Source of the DNA: Cavia porcellus | Lineage: Eukaryota > Chordata > Mammalia > Rodentia > Caviidae | Direction of reading: 5' to 3' | Assembly: GCF_034190915.1 (NCBI RefSeq) | Contig: NW_026947496.1 | Span: 34,766,001 to 34,830,000 of the forward strand | DNA: 64,000 nucleotides | In this document: piece by piece, positions 12,705-24,783 of the stretch | Layout of the letters: each line of letters opens with the position of its first letter | How positions within the stretch are numbered: the first letter of the stretch is position 1 | Notes under the pieces: generated by a model | The model's database searches: none | What the model saw: the letters and a program-made list of their open reading frames with translations, nothing else | Told to the model about the DNA's origin: nothing | Position numbers and translations under genes: made by a program

Positions 12705-12908
12705 CTTTTGCTATTGGTGGTGGTGCTGCTGATAGAGGGTTTGAATGCAGGGGCTCACACACACTAGAAAGGTGTTGTGCCACCACTGACTACACTCTCA
12801 GCCCTATCTATCTCCTTATTTAGAAACAAGGTCTCACTAAATTATCCAAGTTCATTTCTAAACTGCTATCTTCCTGCCTCAGCCTTCTAAGAACTGTGAT
12901 TACAGTTA
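12705..12908 (-). mobile_element. B1-dID dimeric SINE
   Basis: On the plus strand a complement ID half (GGTTTGAATGCAGGGGCTC to CTCAGCCC) is followed by a complement B1 (AGAAACAAGGTCTCACTAAA to GTGATTACAG). Confidence 0.75.
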
Positions 12909-13837
12909 TGTAAAATAGGCTTTTTTTCCTTTTCCTAAACACATCCACGCAGTCTAAAATGAACCATATGCAAAGTTCTCTTGGCCAGTCAATAGCCAAA
13001 CACATATACTAACAATATATTAAAGGAAACTGATGTGCTGTTGTAGGCTACCAGCTGGCCAGACTCAAATAAGAGAAGTCCACTAAGATCAGACTACCTT
13101 GGAAACATAAAATTTACTTTGAGGGTCCTGGGACAGCATCGCAAGCAGTCATAACCTCCATAGATCAAACAATTATTGGATTCTGAGTAACTTCTGATTG
13201 TACCAGTAAGTGCCACAATGGGCTACTAGTTATCACTGAAACTTCCAGAAAGTTCACCATCACTGCATTAAGACACTAAAACAGAAGAAACAAAGTCTCA
13301 TAAAATGTAGGCCAAAAGCAAAAAATCAACTACTGAAACTAGTAAATATGTGCTTAGCATCAGACTACTTCTCACAGGACAACCCTATAGGCATGCTTCA
13401 AGAATACAAACAGGAACTAACTGTTAGAGATATTCTCAAGTAACTAGAAAGAGGCTGGCAAATGTATTTTAAAAAAAAAACAAAACAAAAACAATCAAAC
13501 CCCTACTCTTCACATCATGCAAGAACAAGATAAATGCTGAAAAGTTAGAAATATAAAAACTAAAAGAAATGCATTATTTATCATATCATATATAAACTTT
13601 ACCAATAGGAGAATAATTAGCCAGATGAGGTAAATTCTGTAAAAAGTTCGAAGAAACAGTACCACCAAACTATTTTCAGGACTCATTATACCATTACAAA
13701 TGACCAGCATTATTCTTACATATAATAATTTGAAAACTTTAAAACATGGCTTCTCAACCTCCTAAGATCAAGTGTAGAAAACTACAGAATAGTATCACTT
13801 ATAGGGATATCCCAATTTTTAAATGGAGCATTACCAA

Positions 13838-14012
13838 ATAAGCTGGTATGTTGGCATAATGTGTAATTTCAGCTACTTAGGAGACTAACGCAGGAATACA
13901 TCAAGTTCAAGGCCAGCCTGGGCAACTGCACAAGACCCTGTCTCAAAATAAAAATTGGCAAGGGATACGGCTAAGCAGTAGAAAGTCCCTAACTTAACCC
14001 CAGTAGCAGGGA
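13838..14012 (+). mobile_element. B1-dID dimeric SINE
   Basis: B1 with CAAGGCCAGCCTGGGCAACT, an AAAATAAAAATT linker, then a shortened ID half ending AACCCCAGTAGCAGG. Confidence 0.75.
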
Positions 14013-14739
14013 TGGGGAGAAAATGTCTAATTCACCACTTCTATTTACCATTATTTTAGAAATTATATCCAATAAAATCAAGAAAGAAAAGCCATTAGAA
14101 TTAAAAAGAGAAAAACTTTATTAAATAGCAACATCATCAGGCACAAAGAAAATTCAAATGAATCTACTAAAACTGAAACTAGTAACAATATACATAAATC
14201 AAGTACATTTCTATATACTAAATAATCAAATTCATATTGTCATAACAAAATAAAATATTAATATATACTTAGACAAATCTGGCAGAAAGAAGTTCACATT
14301 GTAAGAGTTTAACTGGCATACTGGGATTTTCCTGGGGAAGCTGGGGTTGTATCTTGGGGAAACTGGGTTGTAGAGTGGTTAGCTACCATGTACCCTAGGT
14401 TCAGTCTCCAACACTGAACACACAAAGGATTCTCTTGTACAAGTGGTTTTAAATTATGAATCAGAACCTATTAATGGACTATGGAATGTAATTTGGTTAT
14501 TCTTCAGCAACATTTCAGAAAATGAAGCAGAAAATACAAAACAGAATGCAATGAACAGTAGAACTATTATTTTGTGAAATTTTGTTTCTGGTATCTGTAT
14601 ACATACGTATACTAGGTTATTCATATAATATAAGCTCAAAAAAAAAAAACAGTCGGAAAGGCTATTTTATACTACTTGTACGTCAGGCCACTAATAGAGC
14701 CAAGGTCCTGGTGAAACTAACTCACCAAGATATATGACT

Positions 14740-14868
14740 GATCCCAGCACCTGGAAGACTGAGACAAGAGAATTGCTGTAACTTTAAGGCCCATCTTGCG
14801 CCACAAAGTGAGTTCAAGGCCAGCCTGAACTGCACAGTGAAACTGTCTCAGACAGACCAAAAAAAAAA
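14740..14868 (+). mobile_element. B1 SINE with internal duplication
   Basis: The right part contains two tandem copies of a ~30-nt unit around AAGTGAGTTCAAGGCCAGCC. Confidence 0.75.
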
Positions 14869-15497
14869 GCATGACTGAGGTTCAGGTCAAAGTGAAACTA
14901 GTAACAATATACATTCAATAATCAAATTTCAGCCATTTGATCCAAAGTGAAGGATCAGAACTCCAATTTGAGGTATGGAATCTGAAGCAAGCAACTACAG
15001 AGGTTTGGACATTGAAACTGCTATGCTAATAAAACACTGACAGGTACTTAAGGAGGCACAGGCTCTGTGCTCTGGCCCCCTCAGCTTCTAAACACTTCAA
15101 AACTCTCCCAGCTCATTGGGCTTCTATCACGAAGCAATCTGCCTTAAGAGACTCTCCTCCCATTCCCCCAGTTTCCAACTGGAAAGCTACTATTCATTCT
15201 GGCAAGTTCTGCTTAGATGCAATGCCTTGTCTCTGTATTCACCTTCCCTTTCATTACAAACTTGTGATTCTAGCTATTGGCATGCAAGAGGCCCTGGGTT
15301 CAATCCCCAGCACTCCCCACTCCAGAAATACACAAACCTAAAAGTATAAAACCAGTCCATGTTGTCTCCATTCACTTCTCATTCTCATGTCCCTAATTTA
15401 AGATAGTCTTTCAGTCTCCCAAGCCAACATGTCTTGCCAATGTCTTTAAAATTAGGGGTTTTTTTGTCTAAATTAGTTTTGCGCAAACTATACATAA

Positions 15498-15525
15498 TGC
15501 GCTTGCTTCTGCAGCACATACACAA
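15498..15525 (+). pseudogene. U6 snRNA 5' fragment
   Basis: GCGCTTGCTTCTGCAGCACA followed by TACACAAACT closely matches the first ~28 nt of U6 snRNA and then stops matching. Such 5' U6 pieces arise by L1 template switching. It is not functional. Confidence 0.65.
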
Positions 15526-16178
15526 ACTCTTGTAAAAATATTAAAGACCTAAATTATCAATTCAATACCAATCTCTTCCCAGTGGCAATCACTATTATCA
15601 TTTTAGCATATGTATTACTAGACTTTTCCATATTTTCATTTATACACATGTACATGTATACATTTGCAGCATTTCTGTACATACTATTACATAATTGGTA
15701 CAATAATATTTTCTTTCAACTTTCTCTTTCATTTGAAAGATGTTTTAGAGTAAACAGCTTACCAAATTATTTTTGTGTTATTCACCATGTTTTTAGCCAG
15801 CTTGTCCTATAAAGACGGTATTTAAAGTCTTCTAGTTTTTCACTGTCACAAAGCAAACTACAAGAAACATTCATTTCATGTTTCCTTAAATCCCTGTATG
15901 TGTTGCTGTAGGGCAGATGTCAAGAAAATATATATAATTTTACATTTAAGACATAATATAAATACTCCCAAGGAATTTCTAGAATACAATTCTGATGCCT
16001 TAAAGACAAACATATATTGAAAAAAAAATCCTGATATATAGATAAGTGTTCTATTTTCCACCAAGGGTTTTCTATAGCTAGAGAAATTTGAGTCTGGTGT
16101 CCTTAATATAAATCACCCCTCACATATGTACCAATTATAAGCAATGCAGTATTTTAACAGTCTTAAAAGATTCATGTT

Positions 16179-16273
16179 GGGCTGGGGATTTAGCTCAGCG
16201 GCATAAGCGCCTGCCTTGCAAGCACACAGTTGTGAGTTCGATCCCTGGTACCGATAAAAAAAAAAAAAAAAAG
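16179..16273 (+). mobile_element. ID SINE, young subfamily
   Basis: Full head with CTTGCAAG in the anticodon loop. Flanked by near-identical repeats AAAAGATTCATGTT (16165) and AAAAGATACATGTT (16280). Confidence 0.95.
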
Positions 16274-16548
16274 TATTGAAAAGATACATGTTCATTTGGC
16301 AAGTTGAAAATACATATAACACTTGCCCCAAGAATATACCCCAAAACTTAACCAAAAGATTAACTGTGTACATATGTTCAAAATTACTCATCACAAATGT
16401 AAAGTCCATAAGTAGGTCTGGCCAAAGCTCTAGTTTAATTAAAACTGGCAATAAGTTATGACAATGGAAGGGAATTCAATACAGTCTGTACTTTAAATAA
16501 ACAGTAAATTAATTCAAAGTCTAGAAGGTAACAAAGAAAATATTTATT

Positions 16549-16656
16549 GGGGCTGGGGATTTAGCTCAGCGGCATAAGCACCTGCCTTGCAAGCAGGCAG
16601 TCGTGAGTTTGATCCTTGGTACCGATAAAAGAACAAAAAAGACCAAAAAAAAAAAA
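16549..16656 (+). mobile_element. ID SINE, young subfamily
   Basis: GGGGCTGGGGATTTAGCTCA to GGTACCGATAAAAG, then an A-rich tail with the characteristic GAC. Confidence 0.95.
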
Positions 16657-17336
16657 TTTTATAAATTTAACTGTAGCATACATATAAAAATGTAAATAAA
16701 AATCAAAAAAATTTTTTTTAGTTTTATTAAAGGTAGGAAAAGAAACATGCTCTGCAGAATGAGGTTGGGCCAAGTACAAGCAGGAAAAATATACTCTACA
16801 CAATGAAGGTGGCCCACAACGCAAGAAAGAACACAGTGGCCCAAACTAAAAAAATTTAATTCACATAACACATAGAAATTTTATTTCATATCACACACAA
16901 AACATCTAGAAATCTAAGAAAGACAAAACAATGTGTTGGAAGTGTGGCTCAGTGTAGAATGTTTGCCCAGCATTCTGGGTTCTGAGTTCCTTATGCAGAA
17001 CCCCCCAAAAAAACCACCAACTTACAAATGGGAACATGAAATGAGAATGCCATTACCATATAAAGAAATGCAACAGGTCCTTAAGCTGCTCATACTCACT
17101 CATAAATTGATATATACAAAGGTCTACATAAAAATTACAAAGAACAGTACTGTAAGTTAGCAAAAAATTGAGAAGTCCTGGTAACATGGTTGGCTGATAA
17201 GATTTGGGAAAATAAGCATTCACATTGTGGGAGTAAATGGAAATTTGTATAACCTATACAGGAAAAATAGGGCAATAATTATCCAAATTAAAAACAGCCC
17301 GTGGTAATTAACTGTAAATGTCAATTTATTTTTTAT

Positions 17337-17416
17337 TTTTTTGGTACCAGGGATCGAACTCATGACCCCATGTTTGCCAAGCAGGCACTTACACTGCTGA
17401 GCTAAACCCCTAGCCC
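17337..17416 (-). mobile_element. ID SINE
   Basis: Complement of the ID head: GGTACCAGGGATCGAACTC to GCTAAACCCCTAGCCC. Confidence 0.9.
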
Positions 17417-17429
17417 GTAAATGTCAATT

Positions 17430-18660
17430 TGACTTGAGTAAAACACTACCTAGTACAGTCGTGGCGAAACTTTTAATGAGACTGACCAAAACGCACATTT
17501 ATTGTATAGTGCCAACACTGGAATTAAACCTGAATACTGAGGTTTTAGTTAGTAAAAACAACTCATACATTAACATATTTTGTCTTAAAACCAGTAACAG
17601 AGCTTTCAATGATACAAACGGCTTTTCATTAAAAGGTGAAAGTTTCCATTTGGCATACTTTTTGTACAATTAATGTGATCTTTGCTGATGTGTGCATGGT
17701 GATAATTTGTCAAACCACAGCCCATGCTTCCTTAGTTTGACAGCAACACATGAAACACTCAGGTCATCTGTTAGTCAAGTTCTAATATCAGATTTGATAT
17801 AATTCAAAGCATAAAATAGCTGCTCCAAGCATAAGATGATTCAAAGTTAAAAAAGCAATCCCAAATGCTTTTAGTGACGTAAAATTATTTGGCAGAGACT
17901 TCCATGTTTGAAGGATTTCATTTTCAGAACTACCAACTGTGCTGTCCTTTGTCATCCCTTCCCAGGTCACAGGATTTATTTTTCCAGACAGGGTTTTCTT
18001 GAAATTGAAATAGCTCTTATTTCCAGATTTCTAAAATGTATCTAGTGTAAGCAGCAAAGATCAATTTCTTCAAATTTGGCTTTTCCTGGAGAAGAAGATA
18101 AAAGGTTGGCAGTGGAGATGTGGTCAGTGGTAGAGTTCTTGCCTTGCAAGCATAAGGAAAAGGCTCTGAGTTGGATCCCCAGCTCCACAACACACACTCA
18201 AGGAAATAAAACACAGGGTTGTCTCCAACTTTTGGATTTGTAAAAATTTGTTACCAAAATTCTCTTTTGCAGCTGCTACAATGCTAGAAAATTCCTTGTA
18301 TTTTTCCTGATAGCTTGTAGGACTGTCTACAAATGTTGCAGTATTTTCTAAATGCATTTTTACATTTGAAAATATTTCCACTGCCTACTTTCAAAGCATG
18401 GAGCAACTTGGCACTCTTGTTAACAGAAGGATCAGTGTACCTGTAGCAGCACATGTGCCTCAAATTCACCACAGCTGATGTGGTAGATTAGCAAAGCTGT
18501 GCATGTCTGTAGATAATGGACAGGCAGGTTGCAAACTGAAGATGGAGGCCACCAAATGTGGGCTGCACCGACCAACAGACTTAAAGCTTGGACAGAACAG
18601 GGAAAAAAGTCTCCCATTTTGTTCTTCAACATTGCCTCCAGACATTCAACTTCACGTCCT
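17430..18660 (-). pseudogene. Unidentified decayed processed pseudogene (candidate)
   Basis: Several minus-strand frames in succession look protein-like and need frameshifts to join. In order, one runs through 18590-18440, one around 18381-18215 has a charged helix-like segment, and a last frame at about 17970-17783 ends in a hydrophobic segment of about 20 residues and a stop. AT-rich 3' UTR-like sequence with AATAAA near 17500 follows. There is no splice-site structure and an ID-like SINE interrupts it (18103-18192). I do not recognise the parent gene. Confidence 0.4.
18103..18192 (+). mobile_element. ID-like SINE inside the candidate pseudogene
   Basis: GGCAGTGGAGATGTGGTCAG to GAGTTGGATCCCCAGCTCC, resembling the standard rodent ID head. 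Confidence 0.75.
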
Positions 18661-19319
18661 TTCGACTTCCAGGATTTGAAAATTTGACTTTTTGATTACT
18701 ACTAACAAGATAAATTTCTTAGATCTTTTTGTGGACAACAAAAATGAACAAGTACAAAGTACTGATGAGCAGACAACTGGAAATGAACTTTCTGGAAATA
18801 CAAAGGAAAAACGTGATACAGAACTAAGTAGGAAAAAAGTTCTAAAAGAAGGCTGTAGATTGACATAAACACATTGTGCTTCAAAGGCTCCATATAACAC
18901 TCTTCAAACCTATGTAGCTACACTACCCTCCTTCTAAAACCTACAGAGCAATATACCATCTAGTATCCACAGGAAAAGCTTTATCTTGTGCTAGGCAGTA
19001 TCCCTCTCATAGCAACACTATGATGTAGGTACTATCACTAAGGAATCAATTAATCACACAAATATCAAAGTCAACATTTAAAAAAATTCCACAAGATAGA
19101 ATTTCTATTTTTTGCCCCTTATTTATCACTAACACAAACTTCTGTAAGTAAAAAAGTTTGTAATTAATAAAACATACACATTCATTTAAAAATCAAACAT
19201 TAACTTCACAAAATACAAATTAAAACCTATCAATATTCTTGACTTGCTAGAAAGAATTACTTTAACAGTTTTTCCAGACTGTTCCTAAGGACAATTAACA
19301 ATTAACATGACAACTCAAT

Positions 19320-19735
19320 ATGGTACTCCTCTACCCTACCTACAGGGGATACATTCTAAGACACCCCGTGGATGCCTCAAAACTGTGTAACATCAAACTC
19401 TATGCATACAATGTTTTTCCCTCTATATACACATCTATGATAGTTTATAAAAGTTAGACACAGTAAGAAACAGTAACAAAAGACAGCAATTATAAAAATA
19501 CTATAAAATTTTATTTTAAAAAGCAAAATAAAAGGATACAAATGATGCAGAATTTCAAAAAATAGGAAATTAACACTAGTTAATAACTGTATATTGTTAT
19601 CTTAGAACTGGTTCAATTAAAATTACTTTTAAATTATGAATTACTTCTGAAATTTTCCATTTAGTATCTTCAGATCAGGGTTGACCATAGGTAACTAAGA
19701 CCAAGCAAAATCATAATACATATAGGAATTTACTG
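19320..19735 (+). mobile_element. Tigger/MER2-like DNA transposon relic
   Basis: It contains GGGGATACATTCTAAGACAC, a TATATACACATCTATGATAG segment and AGACACAGTAAGAAACAGTA, ending near GGAATTTACTGTATAC. This order is typical of Tigger-group elements. Confidence 0.5.
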
Positions 19736-19744
19736 TATACAACT

Positions 19745-19826
19745 GACATAGCTCAGCAATTACAGGACTTGCCAAGTATATGTGAGGTCCTGAGTTCAAT
19801 CCCCAACATGGCCGTGTCAAAAAAGA
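19745..19826 (+). mobile_element. Older ID SINE
   Basis: ACATAGCTCAGCAATTACAG to GAGTTCAATCCCCAACATG. A younger ID landed in its A-rich tail. Confidence 0.75.
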
Positions 19827-19832
19827 CTTTTA

Positions 19833-19937
19833 GGGGCTGGGGGTTTAGCTCAGCGGCATAAGCGCCTGCCTTGCAAGCAGGCAGTCGTGAGTTCGATCCC
19901 CGGTACCGATAAAAAGGAAAAAGACAAAAAAAAAAAA
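19833..19937 (+). mobile_element. ID SINE, young subfamily, near consensus
   Basis: Nearly identical to several other copies in the window, ending GATAAAAAGGAAAAAGAC plus A tail. Flanks AAAAGACTTTTA and AAAAGATTTTTA form a target-site duplication. Confidence 0.97.
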
Positions 19938-19971
19938 AGATTTTTAAGGAAAAGACTGTTTGAGGCCGGTT

Positions 19972-20640
19972 AAGGAGACACCAAGATGGGGGAGTGGTAA
20001 GCAGCAGAGAAAATAGCCTCTTAATAATTGCCATCCAAACACTGTACCATAGCTTTGTAAGGAAGGCAAAGAAGAAGGAAGTGGGTCTAGTGGACCCAAG
20101 AAAAATATGAAGTGCAAATGGAAGTTCACAGATAGAGTGAAGAGAAAGATTCCAATGAAGGAGGAGATAGTAGGTAACATTTTCTCTGAGACTTACTGCA
20201 CAGGAGGAGTGGTTTAAACCTGCAATGTATGGTGACAATGATGGCTTGTAATCTGGCAGGCCTCTGCAGAGAGATGCAACAGTAGAGGGGAGCAGGAGAT
20301 GTGAAGGACTGCACTGGCTGGCATTGAGTGCTGAAGGCTCAGTCCTCCCATGAGAGACAGAGACTGGCCAGGAGCCATCTTGGAGATAAGCCAGCTGAGT
20401 TCAGAACCCAGAACTAATGCAGGTTCCATCTAGCAGTTTCCAGCTGGGGGTCAGACCTGTGGAAATTGCTTGGACAGTGGCAAGCCCAGTGAATCTGGAC
20501 TCAGGGAAGGCCTGCTGAGATTATCCACTACCCCACCAAAAAGCTACTACTGACTTGCTGGGACAATTTGCATGAATTGGGACTCAGTCTCCACAGGTTG
20601 TCCACTAGTAAAACCTGGAAGTGGACTTGTTTTTTCTTTC
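19972..20640 (+). mobile_element. L1-related 5' leader fragment
   Basis: It begins CCAAGATGGGGGAGTGG and follows the same purine-rich outline as the 5' leader at 8.9 kb, but no ORF1 is reached. A T-rich tract follows. Confidence 0.6.
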
Positions 20641-20736
20641 TTTTTTTTTTTTTTATTTTTCTTCCTTCCTTCTTTCTGTTTCTGTTTGTCTGTCTCTTTT
20701 TCTCCCCCCACCCCTGTTTCCCTTTCTCTTTTAACT

Positions 20737-20902
20737 AAGACTGGTGTGTTGGCACATGTCTATAATCCTAGCTACTCAGGACACTGAGGTAGGAGGACTT
20801 CAAATTCCAGCACCTCCTAGCCAAATGAGCAAGACAATCAAAATAAAAAGGGCTGGAGGTGTAACTCAGTGTGAAGGCCCTGAGTTCAATCCCCAGTGCC
20901 CA
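20737..20902 (+). mobile_element. B1-dID dimeric SINE
   Basis: A B1 half is followed by AAAATAAAAAGGGCTGGAG and an ID half ending GAGTTCAATCCCCAGTGCC. Confidence 0.8.
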
Positions 20903-21601
20903 CACGAATAAAGCAAAACAAACAAAACAAAGAGCAACATCAACCGAAAGTCTTACTCTATCAATGTCAGTATATCAACCTAAAAATTTCTTACCAACAC
21001 ATAAAGGAGATTACAGGAAATAAAACTGATCACATATCTGTAGATGACAGAATCTTAACTTTTAAGCAATTTTAGTTCCATCTGCCTTTAATGACATACA
21101 ATATGTTCAAAATCCATTAAAATATTTAAAATTCTAAAATGTGATATATAAACAAGAACTATTTGATGTCTAATAACCATATGGTGTCTTGGAAAATTTA
21201 CACTGGACTCTTAAATCTGAATTTTAAAATAAATTTCATGCAAGCATAAATTAAAATTTAAATAAAAGCATATGGTAAAAAAAACACTTATTTAATCAGT
21301 GATAGGATACAGAGAGAACACTGATATGCAAATCGGTATCGTTTTCAGAATACATCCTGGATATGTATTTTGACGTACTTTACATCAAAAAATTAAAACA
21401 AGCAATTAAAAAACAGAACAATCTCTACAAACCAAAACCAATTTTGTAGATGTCCTAACATAGTAGAGTTAGCATCACAAGTACAATGGAAAATATTATT
21501 TAAATACTGACCACCCTAGATTCCTAGTGTAATACAGGTTTAGGATATTAAAACTCACCTATTTCTTAAAGACAACAGATTCCCTTACAAGTATAGTTTA
21601 T

Positions 21602-21692
21602 AAATCTTTAATCCTAGCACTCAAAGAGAATCACTAAATTTGAGGCCAGCCTGGGCTACACAGGGAGACTCTGTCTCAAAACACACCAAAAA
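21602..21692 (+). mobile_element. B1 SINE
   Basis: TTTGAGGCCAGCCTGGGCTA and a CTCAAAA tail. The 5' part is poorly kept. Confidence 0.7.
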
Positions 21693-21775
21693 CAAAAAAA
21701 TCAAAGCCTTTTAAGGCCAAAAAAGGTCCACAACCACAAAAAAGGAACATCTTATTACCTATCTTTCAGTAGTAC

Positions 21776-22135
21776 ACTGTGGCTCCAAAAGTACCTCCAA
21801 ATAGCCTTAAAAGAGCAGCCCCAGGAGAAATAAGCTTGACCACCATGTCATCATAATTCTCTCCCTGATTACAAAGTCAGCCATGAGGACAGAAGACAAC
21901 AACAAAGTTATTTCACTCTGGATGTCAAGGCTAGGCTAATGTTCATCAGATAAGAGCCTAAGAAAAAGCCCTATGACATTAATATGGCCCAGGTCAACAG
22001 CCTGATCATGCCTAACACTAGAATGATGCATACATGTCCCATTGGCTCCTGACTTTGATGCTTTTAATATTACCAACAAAATCAGGATAATCCAAACCAA
22101 GTTCAGCCAGTTAATTCTAAATAGACATTTTTAAC
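21776..22135 (+). pseudogene. RPL23A: RPL23A processed pseudogene, 5' truncated
   Basis: Conceptual translation across frameshifts follows the C-terminal two-thirds of ribosomal protein L23a. Matches include SPRRNKLDHH, an acidic EDNNK segment, a region corresponding to the DVAKVNTLIRPDG stretch, and a final APDFDAFNITNKI. A 3' UTR-like GTTCAGCCAGTTAATTCTAA follows the stop region, as in the parent mRNA. It is intronless with several stops and indels, so not functional. It sits in the ARID4B intron in the opposite orientation to that gene. Confidence 0.85.
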
Positions 22136-22734
22136 AGAAAGCAAATAATAAAACACATTACATTAAAGTTGAAATTTTTTATGCAAAATAGAAGTACTAA
22201 TATAACGGCATAACTTATTTTTCAGTTTCTTCTTAAAAACTTGTTTCCTGTATCTAAATACTAAAAAAAAAGCATAGAAGCAATAACCAGCCTATCTGCA
22301 ATGAGTATTCTAACACCCTAATTAGGATCTCTAAAAATTACTTCCCACTTGAAGAAAATGGAATTCAAAAAGAAATATTTGCTTCTAGGGAGAGGTCAGG
22401 AATTATACTGGAGGGATTTAAGATTCCTTGTACCAGAAAGTGAGGAAATTATCAAAATTTAAAGGGCTAAAATTCCAAACACAGACCTTCATTATAAAGG
22501 ACATCAACTGGCCTAAAGTAGACAATTAAAATATCAAGAGCAACATCACCATGTTTACAATGTATCAAATACATGAAAATCATTGTCATGTTAAAAAAAT
22601 TTTTGGGTCATTTCAGGAAGTTCCTAGGGTGCCAACTTATTCTGAAAATGATACATCTGGAGTTAAAAATGAAAGGTTTTATTCTGCATTTCTCCATTTT
22701 AAAGACACTAAACAAGTAAAAGGTTTGTTTTTTT

Positions 22735-22880
22735 TTTCCTTTTTGGGGGAGGGGTAATTTGGGATTGAATGTAGATCCTTCTCACTGAAGCATATCACCA
22801 GCCCTTTTTAAATTTTGTATTGTGATAAGCACCTGCCTGGCAAGTGCAAAGTGGTTAAGTTCGATCCTGGTACCAAAATA
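22735..22880. mobile_element. Two diverged ID-like SINEs, opposite orientation
   Basis: A minus-strand relic ends CATATCACCAGCCC at 22805. A plus-strand copy follows (GATAAGCACCTGCCTGGCAA to CGATCCTGGTACC), truncated at its 5' end. Confidence 0.65.
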
Positions 22881-22889
22881 AATTTTAAA

Positions 22890-23002
22890 AAAAAAATTTT
22901 TTTTTTTTTTTGGTATTGTGAGACCAGATCTCAGTAAATTGCCCAGCCTGGGCTTGAACCTTAGATGTTGGGATTACAGGTACGTACCACCATTCATGGC
23001 TA
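22890..23002 (-). mobile_element. B1 SINE
   Basis: A T tract, then CAGTAAATTGCCCAGCCTGG, then GTTGGGATTACAGGTACG: complement of B1. Confidence 0.8.
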
Positions 23003-23031
23003 TGAAAAATTTTCTATATAAAAGATTCCAG

Positions 23032-23138
23032 GGGGCTGGGGATTTAGCTCAGCGGCATAAGCGCCTGCCTTGCAAGCAGGCAGTCATGACTTCGATCCCT
23101 GGTACCAATAAAAAGGAAAAGGACAAAAAAAGAAAAAA
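23032..23138 (+). mobile_element. ID SINE, young subfamily, abutting the HAL1-like element
   Basis: Full ID. Its A-rich tail runs directly into ORF1-related sequence, with no clear target-site duplication. Confidence 0.93.
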
Positions 23139-23239
23139 CCTCCAGCCGCTGACCCTAGGAAAATAAGTCCAGGAGAAGTAAATACAGAAGAGATCCTGTG
23201 CAGCAATCATGCAACACTGGTCACAACATCAGTGGACAT

Positions 23240-24169
23240 AAAGAAATATCTTTGTGACCTCATAGATGAACTTAAAATTGAAATTCTAATCCAAGTGAGG
23301 CAAGATATAGAAAGATTAATAAAAGAAATGCTAAGCCCTCCTCAAGCAAACACAGACAGAAGAATGGAGGAACCCAGAAAAGGAAAGAGAAACCTTTGTT
23401 GAAGAATATAAACAAAATCTAGAATACATGAAACAGATCCAAAGAGATTACCAGGAAATTAAAAACTCCATTGAAAGCTGGCAAAATGCCTTGACAGAAA
23501 CTAAAGTTAGCCTTTCAAAACTTGCAGATAGATTTGCAACGTGTGATCTTCAAAGAAAAGACCTTTTAAAAATAACAAGGAACCAGGAAGTAACAATTCA
23601 AAGGCCAGAAAACGACAAGAGGATCTATAATTTAAGAATAAAAAATGTGAGTGAAGAAGCAGAAGTAACCAAAAATGAATTGCAAAGGCTATTCACAGAA
23701 ATAATTAAGGAAAACTCCCCAAGCATAGGAAAAAGAAATGATATCCAGATAAATGAGGCATACAGAACTCCAACCAACTACAACCAAAACAGATCTACAC
23801 CCAGACATGTAATTATCAAGATCCCAGAAATTCACCACAAGAACAGAACAGTAAAAGCGGTCAGAGAAAAGAAGCAGATCACCGATAAAGGAAAATAACG
23901 ACAGACTTCTCAATACAAACTATCAAATCATGAAGAGCCTGGAGTGAAGTAGTCCAAGCCCTGAAAGAAAATAACCTCCAACCCAGATTGATGTACCCTG
24001 AAAAATTTTCTCTCAAAATTAACGGAGAAACAAGGTGTTTCCAAGACAAGGAGCAATTGTGGGAGTTTGTGACCACCAATCCAACCCTACAAAAAATATT
24101 GAAGGACATTCTAGAGCAAGATAGAAAAAGTACCAGGATTCCAGCAACAGTCACACAGAGGCCTCCATG
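23240..24169 (+). pseudogene. L1/HAL1 ORF1, nearly complete but frameshifted
   Basis: Three frames join in order. 23245-23400 encodes the coiled-coil N-terminal part (VDIKKYLCDLIDEL). 23428-23898 encodes 156 residues spanning the end of the coiled coil and the RNA-recognition domain. 23900-24169 encodes the C-terminal domain, including LMYPEKFSLK and EFVTTNPTLQKILKDIL, the hallmark end of L1 ORF1p. At least two indels break it. It is not functional as it stands. Confidence 0.85.
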
Positions 24170-24783
24170 AATGGAGCAGACAGTGGAATGAAGGAGAAAA
24201 GTGGACAAATAATAGCAGAAAAGTAGAATAGCAGAGAAGGTGGGCTGTAATCTCTAATGTAATAGCCTTGATACGCTAACAAAAAGAAACACAGGCAGAG
24301 TAGATTAGGAGGCAGGAGCCATCGAGATGCTCTGAATAGGAAATATACTCAACCTGAAAGTCAAAGATGAGAAAACAATGCTCTATGTGACAGGAAACCA
24401 CAGAGAAATAGGGACAACTTGTCCAGCAGCAGCAGATAGGTTGGAAAGTCATGACACTTTTGTACAGTGGAGAGCTACTCAGCTATAAAGAAGGAAAATC
24501 TTGTGGCTTTAGTAAGTAAAGGAATACAGTTCAATATCAAGCTCAGGGGTAAAAAAGTTCACCACCACTTAGGCAGATAATGGGTTGTCCCCCTAATCTA
24601 AAAACTAAAGGAGTTACTGGGACCCAAAATATACAAAGCACTCTGAGAAAGGGAAAGGGGAGGAATCTCCTAAAAAAGGCAGAGGACATTGTTAATAAGT
24701 GTATCAGGATTTAAAAGCCACATTAGTCTTATCACTCTGTTTAGTTTGATTTTATTTTGTTCCGGTCTGTCTACTCATAATAG

